A stretch of DNA of 64,000 nucleotides from Eumeta japonica (taxonomy: Eukaryota; Arthropoda; Insecta; Lepidoptera; Psychidae), in contig BGZK01000282.1 of NCBI GenBank assembly GCA_005406025.1, positions 62,001 to 126,000 of the forward strand. The letters are read 5' to 3'. Shown piece by piece: positions 1 through 14,222 of this stretch. Positions within the stretch are counted from its first letter, which is position 1. Each line of letters opens with the position of its first letter. Below the pieces are notes generated by a model. It was not told the DNA's origin and did not search any database. It was given only the letters and a program-made list of their open reading frames with translations. The translations under genes and the position numbers were made by a program.

Positions 1-3000
1 TTAGCGAGACTGCAATTACTCTCGGCGCGATTCCCAGACGCGAGTAATTTATCTGTAGCCTTAATGTAACTTTAATTTAATAATAAACCCGGCTATTGAG
101 AATTCAGCGTTCGCGGCGCTCTGCGCCTCCGAGCACGTCGGTGAGCTCTAGTCATTATAAAAATTGCCTGAATACATAACCAAATCTTATTTAAAATTTC
201 TCGGGTAAATAACTCTTTCAAAAGAATCATACGTTTCGAAATACTTATTTTTTCTCTTTTAACCTCAGAGTTTCGGAAAAATAACTAAATTTTGTACGCC
301 GTTTTTCATGAATCTAGACACAGATTAAAATATACACAAATCTATAAACATAGTGTAGAAATCATGAGACCTAATAGTCATGGCATTTGGGTTATTCTTT
401 TACCACCGCAATATAAAAGCTTTAAAGTGACGTGAATAACATGAACACCAAACTAAATAAATGACTAAAGTAAGTACTGAACTAAAGTGACTTTTGCTTT
501 TAATAACTTTTACGCAGAAACGATCCGAAATAGATGTGCATTTTGAAATGAGCCCGTCGAGCTAGGTCGCGCGAGGTTTACAAATAGTGAACAAGGCGCT
601 CACGCTTACTGCTCCAATAATAGGTTAGCAGTTTTGAGAAGACGTTCATTATACGAAGCACTTTTAAGTGAGGCTAAAAACTGTGAGGTCTTTATAAGAA
701 CTACACAACACAACGCGCAGGTGTTGGCTCGAAATAGTAAGTTCATAACGAGTAGCTAAGACCCTGAGGTTATTTCGAGCGCGTGCATTACAACAGTCCC
801 AACCCATTACCGGAGCAAGGTTCAAGGGCGGCCCGGCGCGGGCGGGCGGTTAACGATAAATATTTATTTAGTGAGCTTCTGTTGGCTGCGCAGACGCAGG
901 CGCGCGCCGCCGTCGGCTATTTAGAGAGAGCGAATTTCGCGGTTCATCTGCCGACCTCTCCCAAACGCTATCGACGGGCCGTACTTTCGTTTATCTGCAC
1001 ATAAAAGAAACAATTTTGGGGCTCGATGCCGGCGGATTTTTTCCCAGAGTACGCGTCAAGCTGATATCTCGAACGGCCGCCGCGCACGACTTCGTCCTTT
1101 CTCAAAATATTGTTTTATATCAAGTTTGTACCATCCCTTTCCAGAAGTATAGTCTCTCACGATATTTTTTATTTCAAATCATCGAGCTTGGATTTTCAAT
1201 CGTCCACGTTGCGCTTGAGGGCTGCTGACCACCATGGTTTTCGTTGTGGTGCATGACAATGTCAAAAACCAAGGGTTTCATGTGGTCTTTGAGCAAGAGT
1301 TGTTTAATTTAACTATACTTAAAAACTCATTGATGGATTGATTTACATCCGGTATCATTTAATTCGAAAAGAACGCGACCTGTGACCCCTCGACCATATC
1401 ACCGCTTGCTCTGTACTCTCCCACAATATAACCATACTCTGTTCAAACTCTCGTAGCACGCGGAGTCATAAATCACGTCAGTGCCGTCAGTTATTAGGGT
1501 TGCGCGTACGCATCCAAATGAGCCATCGATAAATTACAACGGGACATATATTGCAGACGGGCGTAAAGATGTTATAATTGCGTCATTTATGTTAGCATTC
1601 AGCATGAACACGTTCTTGAAAAATAGCAATATGACCCTTGGTAATAAAATTCATCTACGAAGACGTCGTGTAATTAATAATATCTTAACGTATTTGTATG
1701 AAATTATAGAAAATCCCAAAAATTGTAAGACATATCACTGCTATTAAAATATTGGTGCCTGAATCTATAATAAAAGTGACCGCAGAAGATTGGGCGTCAT
1801 ATGGAAAAACTACAAATCGAAGATTTACGAAAGCATTTACATTTATCAGCCCGCTTGGTGATAAATGTAGTAGAAGGCGGCTATTCCGACGACGAGGGCA
1901 ACGGTTATGCGGACCGATCACAAATAAATAAATTAATTAATAAGTCAAGTTCATGTTTAATAAACTATTACTTTTATTTTATCATAGTTATTTTTTTTTC
2001 ATTTTTAACAAGTTAAAATTATACTGCTTTTAAATGTTACATACATTCTCTCATTTCATAGTGGTAACATCACTGTACCCGCCATAAGGGCTGTGAGTTC
2101 AAGGCAGCGCGCAATATTCGCTTTTTGGGTCCGACGTTCGTTTTATGACGTGTGTTTGGACAGAGTATACCCCATTTCTTATCCCAATTTCTTTTAAGTA
2201 CAAACCACAAACTTATTCCGAAAGTAGATTTACTCTCGTCATAATTATTTATTTAGGCTGTGACGGTTACGTGAAGAAGGAGCTAAGGGGTTGAAGCCTC
2301 TCCTCTCTCCAAATCAAAGAACTAACGAGCTTCTTACTGTACTTTTAACTTCTTGATTTTGAGCTATTATTTTGGCCGTGGTGGTAAATGCCGGACTCAG
2401 TCTTTTTTTTGTTAGAATGAGCCTTTGTCTTAACTAACGTTCGAATTTGCTCATCTGTGATGCGATAAGCATTTTAACATTTTTCTTTAAACAAATTACT
2501 TTTTAAAAATGGGAAGCCAAAATTGTTCGAAGTTGATACCAGACACAATCATAAAATACAAGTTTAATCTCACGACTTATTTTCGTTGTAAGCGACACCA
2601 AAATTCGTTACATAACCCCGCCTGAGTAACTTGATCGTCAGCCGCGCCCACAAAAACCGGCGACTGCCCTTAAATTATTTCCGTGGTCGATAAAATGTTA
2701 CAACTTATTTTAGTACAAGATTATGTAACGGAAAAATTAATAAATGTGACCATTTATAAGTCAAAATACTCCCAAAAACAGAATTTAAAATAATATTGTA
2801 TTCAGTAATATGTACTTTCAATAATTTTCTAATTAACATAACAAAAAGTCATATTTTTTGCATCTAGATCTAAAAATACAAAGTGCGTGTGTCACTGACA
2901 TGTAATATAGGATTTTGTAAAATGTCTAAGTATATGGATGAAAAAAATACTTAAGTGATTTGCAGAGGTAACAAATTTTCACAGCGTAATAGTTTTTTAT

Positions 3001-5850
3001 ATTGTAAGACCAAAGGAAAAATTTAAGAGGCTATGCATTGAAAACAATTTTTTGTTGGTTGTACCAAAATTGACAAAAAATGATGCATCCAATTATTATG
3101 GTTTTCAAAGATTTTTACTGATTTTGTCGTCATAACTTTGTCTTTTATCCAATTGTTAATGATCTATATAGGAGTATAATAGATAACTTATTTTCTCTTT
3201 GTATATCTATAAATAATTAAAACATTCAATATTATTTAACTATGATAGGCATTGCTACGAAATATAGGCATGTTAGGAGATAGTATCCTTAAAACTAATA
3301 TATAATAAAATTTAGTTCATTACCAATATTTCAATGGTTCCAAAGATATAATAATGATTGAAAATGGTAAAATGAACAAGTTCACATTTAAATCAGAAGT
3401 ATCATATTAAGAAAATTGACTCTATACTCGGATACTTGATATACGTTAAAACACACAGAATCCCAAGCCGTTGCGGTTTTTGCAACTTAAAACCGAGATT
3501 TTTTTCAACATAAGAAAAAAGGTGTCGATAAGCCGACGGGTCAAGGTACGGAGGCTGCGCCGGCCGTAGTCCGTTTGTAGATCTATTTCAAATAAGATAA
3601 ACGTCTTTGGACGATCATTAACCATGGTCGGTGTAATTATACTGTAAAAATATAAATTTTGCCTATTAAAAGTACCTTTTTCCAGTTCAAGTTCTACAAA
3701 TGGAAATAATTAATTATGTTAAAGTAAAAGAAAAGAAATATATAAATTGGATAGTGTACACGAAAGAGAACTGCATCAGAATACATTAATCGTGAAATTA
3801 TCAAAATTGGATATATTTGTTTAAAATCATTAAAGTGATGCGATTAAAATAAGAAAAAAAACCTAAGCCGAAGAAAATTATTTTTATATAGAGTGATAAT
3901 CATTTAATTTTTTTAACGAAATAGCGCCAGTCAGACATTATGTACTTGCTACTACGTACAACACTTACGAAATAAACATCACAATTCTAAGATAGTTGGC
4001 TGTCTAAAGAAACTACTCCACAGCTTTTCGTATTCTTTACGCACATATGTGTCGCGTGAGAACACAACACAGAATGCATTCTGACTGTAGCGCCCGGCGA
4101 CCCCGCAAAAACACAATCTCGAAGGTAACATCCGATATTTTTAAACTACGTACATTTAAAGTTTAAACATACCAGTATTGTGAAAGAAACATGTTGGGTG
4201 TAGATCTATTTTAGACTGTGTCAAATGGGGTTCGAGGTATGAGCAAAAAAGAAAATATTTTAAATAGTCATAAGTAGGATCAAGTTCATATCATTAATAG
4301 CTCATAACTAAAACGAAGCACAAAGCGATGACTAATAAATCCAGACAGCCGGACAGACTCGCAAAATAAGACGAGCCGTTTCTTAGTTAGCGGCGTACGG
4401 GCCACATACGGGGTTGCGCGCGCGCAAAAAGACGACCGCCGAACATCTGCGCACCTGCGACAGAAATATCTGCGTCTGCGGACGGCGCGAGAACGTCATG
4501 ACTAAGTTTTGTTTAGTCCTACTGAATCGTATAAAATCGGTAAAAATTATACATATTTGCAAAAAATAAAAATGAAGCGCCCAAAGAGATAGAAGATCGT
4601 CCTTTTAAAAGATCGAAATGTATATGCGTGTTAATTTAAATTAAAAAAGAAAAACAAAAGTGATTAATATATTTTTATTACACTGGGAATCGTAAGATAA
4701 CTGGTGGTTATTGTAAATAACAATTTTTCATTGACTAATTCACAGAACTTAAAAATGAAAGATCTGTTACAAATCTGCTTTCCATTCGACGTCGCTGCGG
4801 GCGGCGGGTGTCGGAGTAAACGCACAAAATGCAACGACGCAAGTCACCAAGTATATAAACTTTCTAACGAAAAGAAAAACATTTATTGTCGCCCATTAAA
4901 TATTCGTACGAAATTTTGCCTTAATAGTATATAATTTAAGTTGTAATTTTTGTTAGTTAAGTTGTTCCAGTTAGTTAGATTGTAAAAAAGTGCATATATT
5001 CCACTACGATTAGGAACATATAAAGAAAATCTCAAAAAAATAAGGCGAATCGCAACCATCAGCCCCCTTTTTGGGACCTACCCTTACAACGGGGGACGAT
5101 ATGCGTTAATTGATGAACAGCTCGTTGCGTCCGTTTCAATCGCCCCACGTGTGAGGCACTCTACAGCGTCGTCACGTCAGAGACCGTGGCTGGCGGTTTC
5201 GCTGCACTGAAGGTGTCGAGCGCGTGGTTTGAGTTAACTTGACTTAAAAACTCGTTGGTCGATACGTTTTAAATGAAGTTTCCGACCTGCTATAACTTTT
5301 GATTCGCAAACAACGCTTTTAGCTACCGATTCGCTACTGCTGTTATATGAATCGCTCACTGGTTATACAATGTTTTCATTGTAACTAAATCCCTGTTGGC
5401 TGAGATAACAGTGAAATACTTGAGCTCGGTAAGCAGGATCAGTGTTGTCAATGGAGGTATAAAAAAAGTTTAAACTAATATTCCCAGACTTATTAATGCG
5501 GTCGCATTTATGTAAATAGATTTACCGTCGACGCCGAATCGTCGTTAGCTACACATACAATTATACATTTCGCGAAAACATGTTTTATTCCTAGAACGAA
5601 TGTCGACAAATCTGAGCGGCCATCTGCTTTAAGCCGTGACGTACCTCAATTTGTCTCCGAACGCATCCCGACGACAGACTGCCCACTTCTCGATGCTCGT
5701 TTTCTCCGGTCTCCCTTACACATTCGTGAACGGGCCGACACGAATTTAATAATATATTTTAAGTCGCCGCAACGCCCCGGCTCTTTAGTCTTGGATTTCG
5801 CACTTTTTGTGTTCATTGTAAAATATCACATTACACTAAAAAGCTAGAAA
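1..5850. other. Gene-free AT-rich stretch with CpG-rich patches
   Basis: No supported gene. The open frames here are short, mostly start at non-ATG codons and show no recognisable domain. CpG-rich patches stand out against the AT-rich background at about 780-1010, 4370-4500 and 5040-5720. They could be unmethylated promoters, enhancers or decayed repeats; the sequence alone does not decide. Confidence 0.5.
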
Positions 5851-6010
5851 CAAGATGATGTGGAAAAATCATCAAATCAAATATGACAAGTAGGTATTTG
5901 CAGTCGAAAACAAACAGGTAGAAGAGTCGCAGATAAGGAAATACAAATCAGATCGCCTCCGACTGCAAATATTTTTCATATTGAATTGAATAATTTTTTA
6001 CATCATCTTG
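5851..6010. mobile_element. MITE-like hairpin element with about 55 bp inverted repeats
   Basis: The left arm (5851-5906) begins CAAGATGATG and ends ATTTGCAGTCG. The right arm (5960-6010) is its imperfect reverse complement, starting CGACTGCAAAT and ending CATCATCTTG. The whole unit is 160 bp and non-coding. A third sequence at about 36362-36396 repeats the inner arm (ATCAAATATGAC, then ATTTGCAG), so this is a dispersed family. No clear target-site duplication was identified, so the superfamily is not assigned. Confidence 0.65.
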
Positions 6011-9000
6011 TCGTCATCTTTTTACGCAATCGATTTTTTTTTTAATTTCCTTGATTAATTTTTTATTTAGTACTTTTTAGTTCAGTTTTAACAACATACT
6101 AAAATGAGTTTCCAGTCATTAACGATGTCTACGTCGTATCTTGTAATAATCGTAATAAATTTCTTTTTTAGATACCAATATTAATAAATCCTAAATTCAA
6201 GTTATGTTATTCTAAAATAGAGTTATTACTATGAAATAGCTTAGGAAACATCATCTTGCTTTTGAAAGACCTACTCAATACTATATCATTCAGTATGGTA
6301 TCATTTTGTTTTGTCTTTACAGCCTTTTGTATTTTACAATCATCATTCGGGTATTCTATAATTATTTATCAAGTCAATAAGACTTCTAATACGATTACTT
6401 TATCACAGTTTTATCATAAGAACATTAAAGTTTTGAACATTAAAGTGAGAATTGTTGCAGACCAATTTTAAATCGTCATTCATCTTAAATGGTCATTAAA
6501 AACTAAATATGATTAAAGAAACTAAAGGTGATTTTCAAAGATCATTTCAATGATACTTCGCTTGACATAGATTATCGACTGTAATTTTTTTTTATAATAT
6601 GGCGTCTGATTGTCGCCATATTAATTATGATTATTGTTCATATCTTTACTAACACACACAAGGTTAAGGCAAATCGATCGACCTAAGAATCATCAAAATC
6701 GGTACATGTGTTTGATTTCTAGAGGCTGATAAATGCATTACCATCCCTTTGCGTCGCGCAGTCGGATATAACATATAATGGTGTGATGACACGGCTCAAA
6801 ATTGAAATCAGATAAAAGACAACTAAGTCATAAACCACCAAAAATTCTTTGTTATCTTTTTTTTCACAAAATAGAGTTTTGCATTTATGTTTTATATAAA
6901 TAGATGAAAAGGACTTTAACGAAATAAAATAATTAAAAGTTAATCCTAAATAAAATTTCTAAGTACTTCAAAATACTTCAATTATAATAATGCAAAATCA
7001 AAATAATAAAAGAATAATTAGAGATTACTCAACTGAAAACTGACAAAAAGAATGAGTAATAATAGTAAAATATTAAAAAAAATACAATAACGCTCAAACT
7101 TAAGTTATAAAGATATAATACTTCGCTGAGAATTTTCAGATCAATAATCTTATTTCTAAGTGTAACAGAATGATACACATTCGTCAGCAATGGCTTTAAA
7201 GGAAGCTTACCTAAAGATTTACATGCATTATGCTTGTACTTAAGGAAATGGATCTCTCGGAAGACCGCTGCGCTGGGCAGATGGGAGATCGTAACGCTGA
7301 AGGAAAGGACTTCGCTATTAAATAGGTTCCATTTCACAAAATTACCCAACATTTAAAGAATCTCCATTGTTTGTCAGCTCCGGAAGCATGAAGTATCACT
7401 ATAACTATTAAGCATGTCTTGAATACTTGCATCTGAGTTGCGTTTGTAAGTCTTCAAATTCGTATTGTACGTAATGCCAGAATAATACAAAAACCAAATG
7501 ACTTTCTATATGACCATTTCGGGTCAAATTAGATTTTGGTCTTAATCGAAATTATTATCCTTAAGCAGATAAACACCAAAGTCCAATATCAAACGACAAA
7601 ATGTTAAATTTCAGATTTATTTACGGAGAAAACCCGAGATTGATTAATGCGTCGCATTCGGAGTTTATGTGCCATTTGACAAATTTCTGCAAGATTTGCA
7701 GCGCACGCGCATGTTCGCGAGAAATCCCCCTACGAAATGATCCGGTCGCTTATTACATGCTGGACGGTTAAGCTTCGAGGAAATTAATTCATTCATCTGC
7801 AAAAGGTGCCACGCTTAAAAATATTACCGTACATTAGGAATTGTACGGCAACTTGTTGTTAGGAGGAGGAGTTGTTAGATGTTTTTTATGGTGTTGACAA
7901 TTTATATGCTCGGGCCTGACTCGGTACTTTTGCTTTCCCAAAATGAAAATCATACTACGCGACGTATTTTTTATTCGTCGTTGGTTATGTTTTTACATAC
8001 TATTTACGATTTATCGTGGTTAATAACCACAGGCAGGACTTTGGGTGTAGTTGGGTCCACTTTATACCCTTGAAGTTTGATGTCATTGTATATAGCCAAT
8101 TGGCCACAGTATATGTTTGATATAAGTATTATGAAAATGCAAAACCAAATCAAAATTATTTAATATACTGAATATTTTGACACGAAAAAGTTACTTTTTT
8201 TCGCCATGATGAAAATTGCCAGTGCTTTACAAAAAATAACTTTACAAAGTGCTTTACAAAACTAACCGTCAGTAAAAGCTCATGGATTTTCAGACAATAC
8301 ATCCCGATGATAGTCATCGTTAAATGTTATTATTTTAGAGTCGGATGATTTACTTAACATTAGAAGCTTTATGTTCGCCAAAAACAATTTTCTCAAAATT
8401 GTAAATTGCATGTCCGGCAAACGCCGTTTCCCACGGCACGGCCTACGTGCCGGTTCCGGCCGTGTGGAGTCGCTGGCCGTAAAGGGGCCGACTTCCTCCC
8501 CGTGCCGGCCGCCGTATTGGCATTCAGAATGCGCCCGCGCATGCCGCCGGATCGACATTTTAATGTGCCACAGATAAATAAACATGAAAAATCACATTTT
8601 ATTCAAATTTACATCGCATTCCGACCATGAATTCGATTCTTATATGCTCGATATATATTAAAGACAAAGAAGGAAAAAGAAAAAAGAGGCACAATGATAT
8701 TTATCGAATGGGACGGATCGATAAAAATTGGCAAAAATATTGACGTAGGACGAAGATCGTCCGGAATATTTATTGATGACCCACAATCTTTATTGGTTTA
8801 GGATCATAAGAGTATCATCAAAGAATTTCGAAAAGTAATATTTGTATAAAGGCTATTTTGTATTTAATTTGACAATAAAATTATTCAACACAAATATGTA
8901 CAAGCGTTTTTTTCTATTAAATTATAATAAAAAAAAAGTCACGAATAAATAAGACTCGCGCACACAGGGTTCTGCATAATAGATTATTTTACAAAAAAAC

Positions 9001-9276
9001 TGTGCCGAGTCATTAATATTTTATAACTTTAAAGGTTAAAACGGTTTATTTCAAGGATCCTAAGAACTCCTTTAAAATCGGCAAATGCCTTAAAATTTTA
9101 TATTAGTTTGCAATTAATATCAGTATCAACATCAAATTTTGTAAAGTCGTGAAATATTTCAGATTGTTTCGTCTTCAAACTTAAAAGATAAAAAGAAATA
9201 CTATTTTTTCTTGACGTGGTTTTGTATTAAAACTACGCCTATTCATGAGAATTAGTATAAAATGCATCGCAGTTTC
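6011..9276. other. Gene-free stretch with a possible LINE scrap and one CpG-rich patch
   Basis: No supported gene. Around 7255-7310 the plus strand reads SLGRPLRWADGRS, which resembles the GRPxxRWxDD motif near the end of some LINE polyproteins, but it is too short to assign. A CpG-rich patch lies at about 8402-8560. A short duplicated motif, AGTGCTTTACAAA, occurs twice near 8220-8265. The rest is AT-rich and unassigned. Confidence 0.4.
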
Positions 9277-9412
9277 AATCGTGTTCTTTCATGAATGATG
9301 ACCATAAAGTAGTATGTAATCGAGAATTTATAGATCATTTTAAACAATCGTGTTCTTTCTGATGATGACCTAAGCAGCATGTAAACAATCGAGAATTTTA
9401 GATATTTTAAAG
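9277..9412. repeat. Diverged tandem duplication, two units of about 68 bp
   Basis: Unit 1 (9277-9345) and unit 2 (9346 to about 9412) share AATCGTGTTCTTTC, GATGATGACC, AATCGAGAATTT and ATTTTAAA in the same order, with small indels. This is a local duplication rather than a transposon, since no terminal repeats are visible. Confidence 0.7.
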
Positions 9413-12040
9413 TTAATTAACACAAAAACCCCAAACACTTTTACTATGATTAATGTCATTATATATTACATGTCATTGCCGCTATATATTTTACGACAAC
9501 GCTGAAAGTCAACTAGATAACAGTGCAATACACGCAAATAGGACGATTTATGTCAAAAGAAAAAAAAAACGCTAATCGTAAATTAGCAGCTTATTCATAT
9601 ACCTTCTCTCAAATCTTACATTTAAGTTTACGATTAGCATTATTATTTTTTTAATTCAACAGTATACTGAGGCCATTAACAAATAGGCCTTGAATCGCCA
9701 AGAGCATAACGCTCCTGTGTTCACTACATATAACTTTTGGTCTGTGAATTTAAAACTATTAAAGATTTTAATAAGTCAGATAATGTAAACATTTCCATAA
9801 GCAAGCGAAAGGAAAGCTTTTCGTAAAAACACGTCCCGTAGAACAACACTGGACGTTCGCCGACAGCACATTTTTGCACCGCTACGAACAAAGGGGTACC
9901 TTAACGCAAATCGCGGGACATCATTCGATAGATATTGATAAATAATGAATTTAAATATCGTTTTAATGCCTTCGAAAGGGATGAGACCGAAACCAAGATC
10001 GGTATTTAATGGAAAACGAAACCGAGATCGCCGTAAAAATTAGAAATGAGATCAGGGACGCCAGAAAGTCTGATTCGAGGTCGGAATAAAACTATAAAAT
10101 ATACAAAAGTATGTTTGTTGTGCAAACATGTGGCGGACGAGTGCGTAGTATTAAAATACGAAAATAATATTATTACATGAATTTTTTTTGGAATTTTATA
10201 GAAACACATATACAAAAAGCTTTCATTTGTATATAAATAACTTCGTTTAGCGAAATCATACAAAGTTGGAAGGCAGATTTACACTTACATTATTTTGGCA
10301 AAAGACGGCCGAGTCGTAGGTATTTACACGTGTTTTGTTACGGTTATACTCACAAATAAACTACTGTAATTGTATTTTAAAGTTTGTTCAATATACGTTC
10401 GTCCGATTCTGCCGGTCACGTGTGAAATATTATCATGAATTATTTCGGGAAGAAGGAATTTTCTGGCCGACCAAAAATATTTATAATATCGAATGCGACC
10501 GCGCGACGCTGTAATTGTCTGAACATCCTGTGCCTTAATGAGAACCAAGTGAGAGGGTTGCCAGCTACTTTTAATCGATTTTCTCGCATGAAGCTATTAC
10601 ATTTTCCGTTTTACGTTTTTAAAAATATACCGTAGATGTGAAGAATGCAGAACGCCGGCTGGTCTATTTGGGACGACCTCCATGTTATTTTTAATTTCAA
10701 TTTCAAGTCTGGACTGTATTAAAAAACTGATCAAGCGAGAAGAAAATTTGCCTATGGAGGGTTCTTTACAACACTTAAAAATCAGCTGGTCCGCATTATC
10801 AGTAATTTACAAATTTCTCACTTGAAGGGTATCAAAAATTAAGACTTGTTTTTTTTATAAAGAAATACATATGTGTATGTATGTATATATAGATAATACG
10901 CTATACACTTGTAGAGATAAATATTCGTAGAATATCGCTAGGTATTGAGAACTGCACTACGATTGGACTAAAGCTCGGAATCGATATTGATAAAAAGGTA
11001 GGCCCAGTGTTGGGATTAAGGGCGGACCACGATCGAAGTTGCGATAGATACATTTATAATAATTGACTGATTAAATATATTATATTGATATAAAATAAAT
11101 CTTGTGAATTTTATGTATCTCAAATATATATCATATACTCGCCATATCTACATAATACTATTTAAAGTAAGATATTTGTAAACTACATTAATTCCAAATT
11201 ACATAACGCCTGCGTACATTAATACACGGATTAAAGTGAATACGTTATTATGCATATTCGGCGACGTGCACTTGGCCGTATTTTATTTAAAGGTTTACAG
11301 CTAAACAACACAGTGCGTACTAAAAATGCATATCGTCAAAAACGTTAAGGATCGTTATTGCTTTTATATGGCAATTTCCGGTCGCCGAAATAATCGATCG
11401 AGCGAACGCGAGGTATTGTTCGCTTCGTTTTTTTTTAAAGCAAAGAGCTCGCTTTTTATTCTGGGGTCATCTCCGATATTTTCGTTAATGCGCGCCGGCG
11501 TGAGGCCGAATACGGAATTCGGGATTCGGATTTAAATGCGATAAAAATTCAATCGGCGTACTTCGAGATTTCGTCGAACGTACGCCGTTTACACGGACTT
11601 GTATTGCCGACGACGTGAGCTTATTGTTCTCGAATCCATGTTGTGTTTTAAAATATTCTTTTTAGAAATATAACACTAGCAAAGTTATAAAAGTCCAATT
11701 TTATTTAAGCGATCGAACACATAACATTTTGTCAGCTACAGAGAACTTGTATTTCTTGTATTTATGAAATGAATTATTTCAAGAGAAATTTTATTACCTA
11801 CGAATTAAACTTTTTTTTTAGTAGAATATTATATTACGATCACATTCAAAAATATGATAAATTATAATAATGGAAATCTTCTAACTGATCGAATAAGAGA
11901 GACAGGCAAGAAAATATCTCGAGGGATTACATATTCCAATGTTCGAGTTTGCAACTAACGTCGTTAATCAGATGACTTTTCCGGTCAGTTAGCGAAATAC
12001 ACATCTACGAAAAGAGTGGCACATAAATAAAGGTACTCAC
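9413..12040. other. Gene-free AT-rich stretch; possible intron of the 12 kb exon candidate
   Basis: No supported coding sequence. It holds an inverted repeat around 9569-9645, with GCTAATCGTAAA on the left arm and TTTACGATTAGC on the right. There is a degenerate purine-rich tract at about 9975-10080 (repeated variants of GAAACCGAGATCG). Near 11005 the phrase GTAGGCCCAGTGTTGGG resembles the tail of common lepidopteran LINE remnants. If the 12155-12041 exon is real, this stretch lies in its first intron. Confidence 0.4.
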
Positions 12041-12155
12041 CCAGAATGATCTCGCGCACTCGGCACCCCGCTGACGCCGCGCCGACCCACACGGCGGCCG
12101 ACACGACCCACAGGCGGCACCAGAACTCGGCGGCGGAAGAAGCGACGCGCCTCAT
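12041..12155 (-). CDS. Candidate first coding exon with a signal peptide (partial gene)
   Basis: The frame encodes 38 residues plus one base of the next codon. It starts with MRRV, continues through a tryptophan-rich hydrophobic core (about residues 15-27, LWVVSAAVWVGAA) and ends CRVREIIL. This is a classic secretory signal peptide, with an ASA motif at 27-29 suggesting cleavage before G30. The exon ends in TCTGG followed by GTGAGTACC at 12040, a strong splice donor, giving phase 1. ATG at 12155 is the first in-frame ATG after an in-frame TAA upstream, and an A lies at -3. The patch is CpG-rich, as a lepidopteran promoter-proximal exon often is. I do not recognise the protein. The mature part would lie in exons at lower coordinates or outside the window. 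Neuronal adhesion proteins often have such an exon, but that is only a suggestion. Confidence 0.45.
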
Positions 12156-14166
12156 GCTTGCGGCGTTCACCGGCGCCCGCCGCAGTCCATTAGGCGCTGA
12201 AACACGCGTCTCCGTTACTAAATATTGTCCGTGCCGGAGTTACGGGGCGGAAACGACACGGTCGGAGTTTGACAGGCTTTCTCGGCTGAGGCACTCGACG
12301 ACTCAGGATGAAAATTGTGCCGACGATGATTGTGCATTTTTCATCCCTTACAAAATGTTTGGAAGACTATTTATCGGGTGACGTTATCCCTCACGAGGAT
12401 ACGTGTATAGGTGGCATTGCGAAAAAATTTTAAAAAAACATGTTTTGCAACGCCGTCTAGCGATAAGTAACTGACGACATTTGTGCATAGATCGTAGAAC
12501 AAAAGAAAGCGCGTAAGTCTTTTATATTTATTTTTTATATAACGTGAGAATATACCCGGTACACTTTTGAATACATTATACTGCCATTGTAATTAACTGC
12601 GCACACTGAATGCGTAAACGCACCTGTGCCTAAATTACTGCATCAGCTCGTCCTCGTGGAGCCAATGTACTTTATTTATGAAACTCTACATATTTCCCAC
12701 CATAATTCTGAGAAAATTTATTTTTGATTAAAAATTCTATAATTCTTAACATGTCTGAAATGTCCCGATCTATAACCTCTTCAGTTCCATAATATAATAC
12801 AATACACGGCCGCTGTACGCTTAAATAAAAATTAGAAGGTGAATTCTGCTAACAAACATGTATTATTTCTGAGTCCCAGCCTCCGCAAGTACTCACTCTG
12901 GTTGTTCGTTATTTTTTATATAACGTAAAAAAATGCCAGTACGTGAAAGTAGGTTGATATTATTTTTGGTTTTTTGTCGAGACGTGCGGACGGACGGCGC
13001 GTTAAACTAATGCTAATTGGCCATATTTCCTCTCGGGATGACGTCCAGTAACGCAATACGGAGGGATATTTTTATTAAAATTAACTGAATCTAAGTGACG
13101 TGCCCTCGAAATGAATTAATCTGATTTACGCCGGCCTTAAAACATTAAGTGAATTTAATTTAATAATGACTAAAAACTAAAGATTACAAAAATTCTATTC
13201 GACTTTAAAACAATCCGAAATCTCTAATATCGATGATATAAAATGAACGGGTGGTGATTATATTCTTCGCACGATTCTTCAGCTAACCACACTATAACAG
13301 CGACTCATTTTTTTATTTTTAAAACATTAGTTTTGTATTGTTCATCTTAGATATTTATTATTGATATCAATGTAATAAATATTTATTTCATTTTTAGTTC
13401 AATATTTATTAAAACTAATAAACTATAATTTAACTATATTTTTCTTATCATTCATTTTTAACATAGTTTCAAAGAATAGTTAATTACTGTATGATATTCA
13501 TGAAGCATCAAACAATAAACGGTTGTTGAGAGAAAAATAATTTCAAGGGTTTAAACTTTCATTATCCAGGTGAATGAAATAATTTTATACAAAACGAGAC
13601 AATCACTTTATATATGAAATATAATGTAAAGGAATTAGGATAAACTTTCGATGACTTTTGAGGGAAGACTTATATTATACATAGTTCATAATTTAAATAA
13701 TAATAATATTGCAATATATAATAATATTATCAGCCCGTAGCGGTAAAACGTAACGGAATACTGAACTTCTTGTAAGTCCGTATGAACGCGCCCAGAATAG
13801 ACCACGCACAGCCGATAAAACCGAATAGGTGCGGTCTGTAAGCCGAGATGCGCGCCGCGTTAAAACCAATAAATGTCAAAACAAACTCACTTCGCTATGA
13901 CCGTCAATCCTTCACTTATTCGCTGAAAGCTCCCCATAAATCCTGACATAACTTAAGCCATATGCCTAATGCAATAAGAGTCAAATTTGAATGAAGTTGA
14001 TTCGCTTCGATGCACTTCCAAAAGTGCACGGTATTAACTCAGTCGCCCGGCGGAGGTCTTAATGCATTTTCTGCATACGTTATTTTTCGTAACAAATATA
14101 AAAATATTTTTACTGTAAAGTTTGCGCTTTCGCCTCGTTGGCACCGATTCGGTTGTTCCACGCACA

Positions 14167-14167
<1 letters not shown>
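12156..14167. other. Possible promoter/5' leader of the 12 kb exon, then AT-rich DNA
   Basis: 12156-12330 is CpG-rich and would be the 5' untranslated leader or promoter-proximal DNA of the minus-strand exon candidate. Beyond about 12400 the DNA is AT-rich with no supported gene. A small AT-only hairpin (AATAATATT / AATATTAT) lies near 13700-13732. Confidence 0.35.

Positions 14168-14215
<48 letters not shown>
14168..14215 (+). repeat. (CA)24 microsatellite
   Basis: Uninterrupted CA dinucleotide repeat of 48 bases, followed by a short TA run. Short open frames that read through it on both strands (Thr-His or Val-Cys runs) are artefacts of the repeat. Confidence 0.98.

Positions 14216-14222
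<7 letters not shown>

Noticed and set aside
7029..7352. 107-codon minus-strand frame
   Set aside because: Low-complexity hydrophobic tail from AT-rich DNA; the only protein-like signal is a short LINE-like motif on the other strand.
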